This document shows positions 36,501-48,200 of a stretch of DNA of 64,000 nt, piece after piece. Source of the DNA: Misgurnus anguillicaudatus. Its lineage: Eukaryota > Chordata > Actinopteri > Cypriniformes > Cobitidae. The stretch is from contig NC_073359.2 in assembly GCF_027580225.2 (NCBI RefSeq), positions 17,120,001-17,184,000 of the forward strand. The letters run 5' to 3'. The notes under the pieces are model-generated. The model did no database searches and was not told the DNA's origin. It saw nothing but the letters and a program-made list of their open reading frames with translations. Position 1 is the stretch's first letter, and each line of letters starts with the position of its first letter. The position numbers were made by a program, and so were the translations under genes.

Positions 36501-39500
36501 GTGAATGGAACGACTCCGCCCAGAGAGCTCAATTTCTCAGAGGTTTGAATGAGCATATTCAAGATGAGATCGCATCCCATGACCTACCTGGCTCTCTGGA
36601 GGGTACCATTGATCTGGCGCTTCGTGTCGAGGCTCGCCACAGACAGCGGAGAGCTCGTCGCTCTTTACACCATCTTCTATCCGATCCCTCGCTGTGTGTG
36701 GGCGACGATGTTCCTTCAACATCCATCTCTCCGGGTGAGCCTATGCAACTGGGTCGTCTTCGGCTTACCGCAGAAGAGAAACAACAACGTCTCGACAATG
36801 GTATGTGTTTATACTGTGGTAAGCACTGGCATAAGGCCCTCAACTGTCCAGCAAAAGGTTCCGCCCGCCGGTAGCCCCGGGAGTATCGGTGGGCGTTTCT
36901 CCACTCAAGTCTTCTCCTGGGTCTCGTACCATGTTGACTGTCTCCATCATCCATAATAATTCGGTGTTTCACTCTCAGGCCTTGCTGGACTCTGGTGCCG
37001 AGGCGAGTTTTATGGACGCTTCTCTCGCTGAGTCTTGGGGTATTCCTGCGGTACCCCTAACAGAGTGTTTTTCTGCTTTAACTTTAAAAGGGCAACACAT
37101 GGCAGAGATCACACATTGCACCCCCTCTGTAAGTCTTTTTGTTTCTGGCAATCATCGTGAGGATTTTAAATTTCTTTTGTTACATTCTTCCCAGTCACCC
37201 ATTATTTTAGGTCATGACTGGTTAACTAAACATAATCCTCACGTTGATTGGCAGAGTTGTCTTGTATTGTCTTGGTCACCGTCTTGTCATGTATCTTGTC
37301 TTGGTCCTGCTCTTTCTGATCCTGTTTGTCCTGTTTTGCAGATTCCAGCGGCCGATGTCTCGGGGGTTCCGGCGGAGTATTCTGATCTGCACCGGGTGTT
37401 CAGTAAATCTCGAGCTACGTCCCTGCCTCCTCACCGGCCGTATGATTGTGCCATCGATCTTCTCCCAGGTACTTTTCCGCCTAAGGGTCGCGTTTTTTCC
37501 CTTTCGGGTCCTGAAAGAGAGGCAATGGACAAATACATTAATGAAGCTCTTGCCGCCGGTCTCATTCGCCGTTCCACCTCCCCTGCCGGGGCAGGTTTTT
37601 TCTTTGTCAAGAAGAAAGACGGCACCCTCCGTCCGTGTATTGATTATAGAGGGTTAAACGACATTACTGTTAAGAATAAATACCCCTTACCTTTAATGTC
37701 CACTGCCTTTGAACTATTACAGGGAGCTCGCATCTTCACCAAGTTAGATCTGCGTAACGCGTATCACTTGGTTCGCATAAGGGAGGGCGATGAGTGGAAG
37801 ACAGCATTTAATACACCCTCAGGACACTGGGAATACTCCGTTTTACCGTTCGGTTTAGCGAACGCTCCAGCTGTCTTCCAGACTATGGTCAATGAAGTGT
37901 TGGGAGACATGATTAACAAGTTTGTCTTCGTGTATCTGGATGACATTCTCATCTTTTCACCTTCGGTGCAGATACACACCCAGCATGTTCGCTTAGTCTT
38001 ACAACGGCTCTTAGAGAATCAGTTATTTGTTAAGGCGGAGAAGTGTGAATTCCACAAGCAGTCGGTTTCGTTCTTGGGTTTTGTTATAGCCGCGGGAGAG
38101 ATTCGCCCCGATTCCGCTAAGATCAAAGCAGTCGCTGAGTGGCCAGTACCCGACACACGTAAGGAGTTACAGCGATTTCTGGGATTCGCCAATTTTTATC
38201 GGCGTTTCATCAGAAACTTTGGTCAGATCGCTAAGCCTCTTACTTCACTTACCTCTACTAAAGTAGGTTTCCGTTGGAATAACGAAGCTCAGGAAGCCTT
38301 TGATGAATTAAAGTCCCGTTTCATCTCTGCACCTGTGCTCACTATTCCTGATCCGGCTCACCAGTTTATAGTTGAGGTAGATGCTTCTGATGTCGGGGTA
38401 GGCGCCGTTTTGTCTCAGCGGTCACCTATTGATGGGAAAGTGCATCCTTGCGCTTTTTTTTCTCACCGGTTAAACCCAGCAGAACGTAATTACGACATAG
38501 GTAATCGGGAGCTGCTGGCGGTTAGACTCGCTTTGGGTGAGTGGCGTCACTGGTTGGAGGGAGCCTCGGAGCCCTTCCTGGTCTGGACGGATCACAAGAA
38601 CTTAGCCTACATCCGTTCGGCCAGGAGATTAACATCCAGACAGGCTCGCTGGGCACTTTTCTTTGACCGTTTTAACTTCACCCTCTCGTACCGGCCTGGT
38701 TCTAAGAACGTTAAGCCCGATGCTCTCTCCCGTCTGTTCAATGGTTCGGAACACGACTGCTCCGAGACCATTCTTCCGCGGGGAAGGGTAGTCGGGGCGG
38801 TCGTCTGGGGCATCGAGCAGCGGGTGAGAGAGGCCGGACGAGGGGTGGAAGTTCCAGAGGGGTGTCCAGCGGGTTGTCTGTGGGTTCCCGAGGCGTTGCG
38901 TTCTGATGTTATCCGGTGGTGTCATGAATCCAGGTTTGTCGGTCATCCTGGTGTTCGGAGAACGTTGGCTGCTGTCCGTCAACGTTTTTGGTGGCCCGCT
39001 ATGGGTCCTGACGTCAGACAGTTTGTATTAGCCTGCCAGGTTTGTGCTTGTAATAAGGCCTCTCATCAGCCGCCTGTTGGTCTGCTTAAACCCTTGCCTG
39101 TCCCCTCTCGCCCCTGGTCTCACATAGCCCTTGATTTTGTCACTGGCTTGCCACCATCTGATGGTAACACGGTTATAGTGACTGTGGTGGATCGCTTCTC
39201 TAAAGCGGTTCATTTCATTCCCCTGCCCAAACTTCCTTCTGCCAAGGAGATGGCTCAGGTTCTGATTAACCATGTCTTTAGGTTACACGGTCTTCCCTCT
39301 GATGTGGTTTCAGATAGGGGTCCTCAGTTCATCTCGCAGTTCTGGCAGGAGTTTTGTAAACAGATCGGCGCCACCGCCAGTCTGTCTTCTGGTTATCATC
39401 CGCAGACCAACGGGCAATGTGAACGGGCTAATCAGGATCTAGGACGTACGCTCCGCTGTCTGTCGTCTCGCTATCCGAACTCCTGGTGCCAACAGCTCCC

Positions 39501-42188
39501 CTGGGTCGAGTACTCTCATAACTCTCTTCCCGTTTCCTCGACCAATCTGTCCCCATTTGAAGTCTCTATCGGTTTCCAACCTCCCCTATTTCCATCACAA
39601 GAACCCGATGCAGCGGTTCCGTCTGCTTTAGCTTTTGTCCGAAGGTGCAGACGCACTTGGAAGAAAGCTAGAACCCTATTATTACAAAGCTCCAGACGAA
39701 CCAAGGCTGCGGCTGACCGTCACCGGCGACCTCCTCCTCGTTATATCTGTGGACAGAGGGTTTGGCTTTCCTCCAAGGATCTGCCTCTTCGCGAGCCTTC
39801 TCGTAAGCTGGCTCCGAGATTTCTTGGGCCATTCAGTATTGTCAAGGTGGTCAATCCAGTGACAGTTAAGCTTAAGTTACCTCCTTCTCTTGGTCGGGTT
39901 CACCCTGTTTTTCATGTATCCAGGGTTAAACCAGTGATTTTTGCTTCTATTAATTCCCCTGTCTCTGCCCCTAAACCCCCCGCCCCTTTACTAGTGGATG
40001 GTACTCCTGCCTACACGGTCAGGTTACTAGATGTTCGCCGTAGGGGTAGAGGTTTTCAGTATCTTGTGGACTGGGAGGGATACGGTCCGGGGGAGAGGTG
40101 TTGGGTACCGGCTCGGGACATTCTGGACCCCGGACTGATCGAGGATCTCCGTCGACGACAGGGTGAGTTCCTCCCTGGCCCGTCTGGTGCCGGACGTGGG
40201 GGGAGGGGTACTGTCAGGACCCCGGTGTGATCGGTTGCTCTTTTTGTTTGTTTACCTTTTGTGTCTCATGTGTGCACTCTCAGTCTCCTCCCTTCTCGTT
40301 ATTCCTGATTGTTTTCCAGCTGATGTGTGTTTGTTCTCCTCTATTTTAGGTCCGGGATTGCTGTGCTCTGTGCGCGTTCGTTGAGTTACTTCCGGGTGAT
40401 CGCTGTCATGTTTTGCTAGACTCTCGTTGGTCTTTTGATCGTGTTTTTGTTCTCATTGTGTGTTTTTGCCTCCAGGACTCGGTAGAGATTGGTGTCGTTC
40501 GGCATTCACTATTACCTCCGCTGTGGAATACTGTTTTTGATTCTTGTGGACTCTCGGTGGCAGTATTCAGCGTATCTCAACTAAGCCTTATTTAGGCTGG
40601 GACAGTTTCCTCTTTTTACCGGTACTGTACTCATCTGTGAACTTTATGTGACTCTTTTCTCTGCTCATCGGTGTGTCTCGTTTTCAGGCTAGATCCGATT
40701 GAGCGTGGTGGTGATCTCACCGTCCGTACTGCCTATTCACCGGTTTTCTGAGAACTGTGGATTATTTTCCCGGCCGCGAGTGAGGATTGTGTATTCCCTG
40801 CTGATACTTTCTGAGACTCTGGATTTACTACCATACATCGTGGATTGTGTTGTTGGTTGCTGTTTTGCTGAGACCCTTGTGGATTATTTTCCTCTTCTCT
40901 ACTCTGTTTATTTAATAAACATTTTACTTGCATAAGATTCCCCGTCTTATCCATTACAAGTGTCCCTTAAAGCTGAAATTGCGCTAAAAACACCTTACTA
41001 CCTCTGGGACTCCTCTGTAGAGTTTCGTTTTCTCCTGCAAAAATCTGCAGGACCAATCAGCGAACAGATGGGGGTGGCTAAGAATTATGACGTTGAGGTC
41101 GTGCGTTAGTTTGAGTTGTAGTTCAGTAATGGCAGCGGAAAAAGACGTGAGAAAATCTATTCGGTCCATTGTTGCAAAACTGCAGAATATACAGAAGTTA
41201 AAGCCGGAGCAAGAACCAGGTTTGCTAAGTTTTGGTTGTCTGATTATTCTTACTTGTTGTTTCCGGCCAGTTTCGGTGCATGATATACGTAACAACCAAA
41301 CGTTAGCGATTGGTTATGGCAGATTCAGAGTGACTCTGGGCAGATCCAATAGTTTTAAACTTTAACAGAGGACCCTCCTTAACGGAAGTAACGCTTTGCA
41401 ATGGAGCGTGGCCAGACTCTCTGTACAAATGAAATGAATGTACGAGAGTCTGGTTGGACCAGGCAACCGAATTGCTTGCTGGGCCGGCACCAGAATCATA
41501 AAAATATGAGTGCTAAATCTTGATATATCCAATATCTTTGTAACAAGGAATCTTATTGGTTCTTGCGTGTCTCATGAGGAAACACGGAAATGACAACTAG
41601 TCACGAGACTATTTTATCAGATTTTATGTTATCGGCTTGGCACGTTTTTTATTTACCGCACTAATAAGTATATTTCCATCGATATGGGACGTGCCGATAT
41701 GGGACGGGTATTAAAATGACAGCATTTTAATATATATTTATTGGTCTTCAACTGAAGAAGGGAAGTTTCATATCTGAACTATACCTTTAACGGTTGTTTA
41801 CCATCCTAACATCCTTCACTCTCTGTGTATTGGTGGCAGAGAGAGAGAGAGAGAGGCAGAGATAAAGAGAGAGAGGTGGTGGGCATTTGGACACAGTTAA
41901 TGAGAGACTCAGTGTGAGCTGGCGCCACATAGTCAAACACACACGCTCACAAACAATATAAATGACAAACCAACTACCAATGGTTATTTTATTGGTTTAC
42001 AAGTCACAGCAGAGTGCATGATATCGTATACAACCAATAAAAAGCAAAGCCTTGGGAAAAAGGGAAGTTGTTGCATTAGCAATCATTATTGTAACAGTAA
42101 AATATATTATCTAATCATTTAATACTTTTAATCGGAAACCAGACTGCATTGTTTATTGTACAAAAGTAAATAAATAAATAAATAAATA

Positions 42189-42223
<35 letters not shown>

Positions 42224-45200
42224 ATTAATTAAAACAATGAGACACAACGATGTAACCAATCCCGCTTCCCATGGCGAAACGAGGAATGTGAACAGCCGGG
42301 GTCGTGTAATAAACATGGAGCCCGCCAGAGGAGGCCGTGTAAAGCCAGCTTGTTACTGGCTAATGGCGCTAATGAGACACGTTCCACCGTGCTACGGTTC
42401 CGACTCAGTTTGCATTATATTGCTCCCGTGGTAGCGTCGGTTTACTAGTGTGGAGGACATGAGGCCCGAGGCTTATAACAGGACTAATGAGGGACAATGA
42501 GTTGATCAGGGACAATGAAGGTGACCTGAACCAACCTCCATTTACACCCCTCCTAGCTGACAGAGGTGATGGGGCGGCATGACCCCCTGAGCATTTCCTG
42601 TTTTAGACTTTGGCTGTGAATGTTATGGGCCTGTGGAGGGTCTGCAAGAGCTCACTGGTCACGTCCAGGGAATGAGGTCACACCAGCTCGAGGCCAGACG
42701 CACTTTTATACGCTGCAATAAACCTGCCTACCAATAATATTAACAAAACACACACTCGTACCTGTCCTCATTCTCGACATGTAATTTAGGCTAAGTATGA
42801 TTTATGTATGAATTTATGTGTATGTTTATACACAGTGGAGTCCAAAAATTAAATACAACTAGTGAAAATGTGTTTCGTTTGTTTTCTTTGAATAACCAAT
42901 AATGTGTAGTACATAAAAATATACTGTAATATACAGTACTGTGCAAAAGTCTTAGGCCAGCAACTAAAAACATTTTTCAGAACGAAATGTCTTCTTTAGG
43001 CATAAGTCAGTATTTAGTATGACTTGAAGTCATTCAGTTATAAATGAGGATTTAATTTAATTTATCTTTAAAGGGCACCTATTTCATTGCTAAAAAACAA
43101 CATTGTTTTGTGTATTCTTTATAATGCAATGTGTTCGCGTGGTTTGTGGTTCAAATTATTTTCCACATACTATACATTTTCTTAGCTCCAGATATCCCTG
43201 TCTTCCTGAAACACACAATGATCGGTACATTGTGATTGGCTTGAAAACCACTGACGTCAGCCGGAAATGTGACGCCCCTACCATGTTTGAAAGATTCGCT
43301 CACAACAAACTTTTCTCTTTTCTTGGACTACAACAAACACAAGGATTGTAGGCAACAGTTTACTTCCTGGGCCTGTTGACGTAGACAAGACCGACATTAT
43401 CATAATTCCTCTCACTTCTGACTCACAGCCTGCAAGTTAACTCCTGTTAGCAACCGAATCTTTCAAACATGGCAAGGAGCGTCACATTTCCGGCTGACTG
43501 CGCTTTTCAGATCAATGAGTTTTGTACAAAATCAATGCATTTGAGGAAAGCAGTATATCTGGAGCTACAAAAATGTACGGTGTAGAAAATAATGTGTTTT
43601 TTAACCATAAACCACGCAAACACATTGTATTATTCCAAATACACTAAATAACATCGTTTTTTAGCAATGAAATAGGTGCACTTTAAAGAAAAGTAAGCAT
43701 GCTTACAAAATGAGAAATTAGCGATTAGCCAATAGGCTAATATCCAAAACAGATACTATGTACTCAATAAGCTACGCTCTCATCTCAAATTAGGTCATAT
43801 GTCCCTTATAATTTAACAATTCATGTTTTCTGAGGTTCTTTGTCCTGTGAAAATTTGTAAAATTATGTGTTTTCTGTGTTTTGATGGCTGAATGATCGGC
43901 ATCCTGATACAAAACAAAAGGTTTAAAGCACACGCTCTTGGACGTCCATCCCTTATAGCTTTTGTTTGTTTTGTTTGGAATCAACATGGCGGCGGACTGA
44001 ATCAAGGTGCATTTAGACTAGCAGCGACTAGCAGTAGCAGAGCGATGCAATCTCATTGATTTTGGAAGCGACACGAGCGACAGTGACCGTTGGTGACCTG
44101 ATGGGGCGTGTCCAGTCACACGACAAAGTTGAGAAAAGTTTAACTTTATGCAAATGATGAGCGACTACCAATGAAAACGAAGCAGTGGAGTTCATGTCTC
44201 TCGTCACTTACTGGAGCAGACGTTATTTATTTGTTTATAAAAAACAGATTTAGACACGGCCCCTAACAACCTATTTGAAAAAGATGAGCGACACACAGCG
44301 ACAAAATCGCTTATAATGTGAATGTAGCTTAAGGCGTCTAGCAAACTGTTAAACACTGTAGTATACTGTACTGTAATGTGTACTACTACAGTATGCTGTA
44401 GTATTAACTAAAGTAGAGTAAACACTCTAGTACACTTTTTAGTCTTTACTATAATAAACTGAAGCTAAATTCTTACCATGGTAAATAAAGTGTACTACAG
44501 TATTTTCTCATGTCGGATTGTTTAGTGTCGTTTTTCAATTAATATAATTTTTTGTCATGCCAGGGCTATAGGGACAGTACACGGATTATTAACGTAAATA
44601 AGGGCAGAAAGCAGTAATATCTGTTCACAAACAGCAACGATCTGTCACAACACAAATACGAATGTAAGATCGCCGTGTTTGTTTACATGTGTGTGTGCTC
44701 ATGAGAGAAAGCAAAGACTGATAAATTCCACGCCATATTGCCTCCTTTGAAATGGCCTCCAGATGTTAACTCTGTCCATCTGCCAGAAGGACACATGCAG
44801 AGAGAAAGGGAGAGAAAAAAAGAGCAAGAGAGGTGTACTGTCCTACTATAAGACCAACACCCTTGTGGGTACTGTGATCATCTCTACTCGCCTAGATGAT
44901 GTAAAGTACAAATGGGTGTGCCTAAGGATAGGATGTTCAGTAAGAAAGAACGTAAACAACAACAACAATTAAAAAGAAGCCTCACCCTCTCCAAAGTCTC
45001 AACATCCGCACGAAAGCCGGACAACAGAGGGACTTCTAAGACAGCCATATTGGATGAGCCGATGTGCAGCCACCTGACGGAGAGTTTATGGAGTAAACAA
45101 CACACCTTTTTACGCATTACATAAAACAATTTTTAAGAAGATTAATTAATACATTTACTTCATTTTATTAGTAAAAAAAACTAAAGATATAAATGGATAA

Positions 45201-48200
45201 TTTTATCAGTATGTAGTTGTGTACCATGGGATCGGATTCATGACCTTCCCATTGCTAACACAATGCTCTACCAATTGAGCTAAAGGAACAGGTATATTAT
45301 TATTTAATTGCAATTACATCATCAAAGACTTTGATCTACAAGCAACATTGTTAAAATACTAAATTAATTCATGACGATCTCTTGTATGCTGTTATTACCT
45401 GGTGCAAACCTCCAGTGTAACACGGTAGTCCAGGTGATCTTGGTGGGCTGCGGGGTCCTCGTCGTCTACAGGGGCCCTCCGCTTGCGATTCAGCTCTGAG
45501 CGGTTATCATCTCGAGAACGAGAGCGAAGGGATGTGTGACGCGAGGAAGGTGGGGAGTGCCGTTCCTGCCTGGGTTCCTTCAGGTCTACTTTTAGCTGAA
45601 AAGCTGGCTTAGCCACTGGATCGGGCACATTGTAAGACACATCGATCTATGAATGGAGGGACAAACATCATCGTAGTCAATAATAATCACGATCATACAT
45701 CACAGTCTGTCAGGCAGACACAATCAGGCAATCACAATGAAACAGAAATGGCAATTGTCTTATTTTCCCCGTCGTGGCGTAATTTTGTGAGTAAAACCAA
45801 ATTGAAATGAGAAAAAAAAACGGTAGAGCTGGACTTGGAATTTGGGTCATGTTGCTAATCGCTGCAATCTTTTCCCGGGCCCTGCCCTCCCACCATTCCT
45901 CGTGACCAGAGGTAAAGAGAGATCGTTATGAAGAGGGGAGGATATTTGCATTTTGATGAAAGATTATGAGGTCACATGAATTTTTAAATAATAAAGGAGC
46001 TCACAGATACGTCATTTTTAAAAATACCACAATATTCAAAATAAGTTTATAATTTCAATTATAAAACGGGCAGTTCTGGTTCTTCATTCTGATTGGTTGA
46101 AACGCCTTCTAAGCGGTGATAAAATACCCCGGTAAACCCACGGTTCAGCCCGCATTACAGGAGTATCACTGAGCCACTGTTGCTGCGTACTGATTTATGA
46201 AAATAAACACCTCAGTCTTTAATCATATTTTTTATTTGTATAGAATTGCACAATTAATGGTGATATCCAGATAAATTCCAATAAATGTTGTTGATTCATC
46301 TCATCAATAAAGATACAACTCTCCCTGAGGAGTTTCTAACTCAAATTCATATTTCCGCTATCCACTGGGTGGCGATCTTACCCAACTTAAACACTAACGC
46401 ATTCACTCAACACTAAAAACATGGTGTTTTGATCAGGCTCTGAATCTGATCTCTTACAAAAGTTAACAAAAATTTAATTATCTCCGCTTTTAGCAAAAAA
46501 AATTTGAGAGTTGATAAGAGAACAAATGAAGGTAGGATGAAACATCTTTTTGTTTGTTTTCATTTGAGATTTTATGTTTATTTAAAGTAGATAATTTTTC
46601 TGCAAGGCATTAAACTAAAACTGGGTGACAACTTAAAAAAAAAAAAAATGCTGACGGGGAAAGATTTCAGCATGCAAGCATATTTGATCATCACTTCAAC
46701 AGTTGCACAATATAAATGTTAATGTATAATTAGATGAATGGTGATTTATAAAAATAAACACCGCAGTCTTAAGTCATATTTTCATTGTGTCTTTGCTGCG
46801 TCTGTGTTGGTTGGGAACTGTGCTGTTTCAGTCACACTTGATTCTGAGGAACTACTTTGTTTGGCGGAAGAGTAATATTACAACTTATTTGTGTTTTATT
46901 TTATAAAATCCCGCTAATGTTATGCATATGAAGTAACCGTTTTATAAACGCAATAACCCCCGTGAAGCAGTGGGGTTACAGTGCATTTTATACCAGCTAA
47001 TGGGGTTTAATGCAGTCGCTATGGTATTCTGATAAGTTTTAGCATGATGCGATGCAGTCGCTAAGATGCTCAGAGTAGTTTTTCATTTTGATGTGTGGAT
47101 GCTAAACTGTTTAGAATGGTCGCTATGCAGTTGTTAAGGTGTTCTGATTAGTTTTAACATGTTGCTATGCAGTCGCTAAGGTGCTCAGAGTAGTTTTTCA
47201 TTTTGATGTGGATGTTGAAGTGTTTAGGGTGGTTGCTATGCAGTCGCTAAGGTGTTCTGATTAGTTTTATCATGTCGCTAATCAGTCGCTAAGATGCTCA
47301 GAGTAGTTTTTCATTTTGATGTGTGGATGCTAAAGTGTTTAAGGTGGTCGCTATGCAGTTGTTAATGTATTCGGAATAGTTTTAACATGTTGCTATGCAG
47401 TCGCTAAGGTGCTCAGAGTAGTTTTTCATTTTGATGTGGATGTTGAAGTGTTTAGGGTGGTCGCTATGCAGTCGCTAAGGTGTTCGGATTAGTTTTATCA
47501 TGTCGCTAACCAGTCGCTAAGGTGCTCAGAGTAGTTTTTCATGTTGATGTGTGGATGCTAAACTGTTTAGAATGGTCGCTATGCAGTTGTTAAGGTGTTC
47601 TGATTAGTTTTAACATGTTGCTTATCAGTCGCTAAGGTGCTTAGAGTTGTTTTTCATGTTAATGTGTGGAGGCTAAAGTGTTTAGGGTGGTCACTCTGCA
47701 GTCGCCTAAGTGTTCTGATTAGTTTTAGCATGTTGCTATACAGTCGCTAAGGTGCTCAGAGCAGTTTTCCATGTGGATGCTAAAGTGTTTAAAGTGGTCG
47801 CTATGCAGTTGCTAAGATGCTCTGATTAGTTTTAGAATGTTGCTTATCAGTCGCTAAGGTGTTATGATTGGTTTTAGCATGTTGCTAAGCAGTCACTATG
47901 GTATTCTGATCAGTTTTAGCATGTTGCAATGCAGTCGCTATGGTATTCTGATTAGTTTTAGCATGTTGCGATGCAGTTACTAAAATGCTCAGAGTAGTTT
48001 TTCATGTTGGTGTGTGAATTCAAAACTGTTTAGGGTGGTCGCTATGCAGTCACTAAGGTGTTCTGATTAGTTTTAGCATGCCGCTAATCAGTCGCTATGG
48101 TATTCTAATTAGTTGTTAAGGAGTTTTGATTAGTTTTAGCATGTTGCTAATCAGTCGCTAAGATGCTTAGAATTGTTTTTATGTTGATGTGTAGAGGCTA

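Larger units (their letters stand above)
35155..40958 (+). mobile_element. Full-length Ty3/Gypsy chromovirus (sushi-ichi/Tf1-type) retrotransposon
   Basis: Two 747-base LTRs (35155-35901 and 40212-40958), each starting TGTCAGGACC and ending TTACA, appear identical by eye. The element is flanked by the 5-bp duplication AGTGT (35150-35154 and 40959-40963). Inside are open gag (35918-36874) and pol (36889-40230) frames, a purine tract GTGGGGGGAGGGG just before the 3' LTR, and AATAAA in each LTR. Identical LTRs and open frames mean a very recent insertion. It sits on the opposite strand to cpamd8, in the 11-kb intron, and split an older foldback repeat (34207-40970). Confidence 0.97.
34207..40970. 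mobile_element. Foldback element split by the Gypsy insertion
   Basis: TTAAAGGGACGCTTATTTTCC at 34207 and AAAAAAAGTGGAGTGT|CCCTTAA across the Gypsy element (35154/40959-40970) are its inverted ends. Arms with GCATAGCTTAGCATAA and TTATGCTAAGCTATGC match the copy at 15915-16656. Also interrupted by a PIF/Harbinger-like MITE at 34326-34666. Confidence 0.8.

Noticed and set aside
36549..36972. Frames on both strands overlapping gag
   Set aside because: Out-of-frame or antisense shadows of gag and pol.
45230..45296. tRNA gene on the minus strand
   Set aside because: A-box-like sequence is present but the B box and stems are poor, and similar heads at 540-660 and 24035 carry SINE tails.
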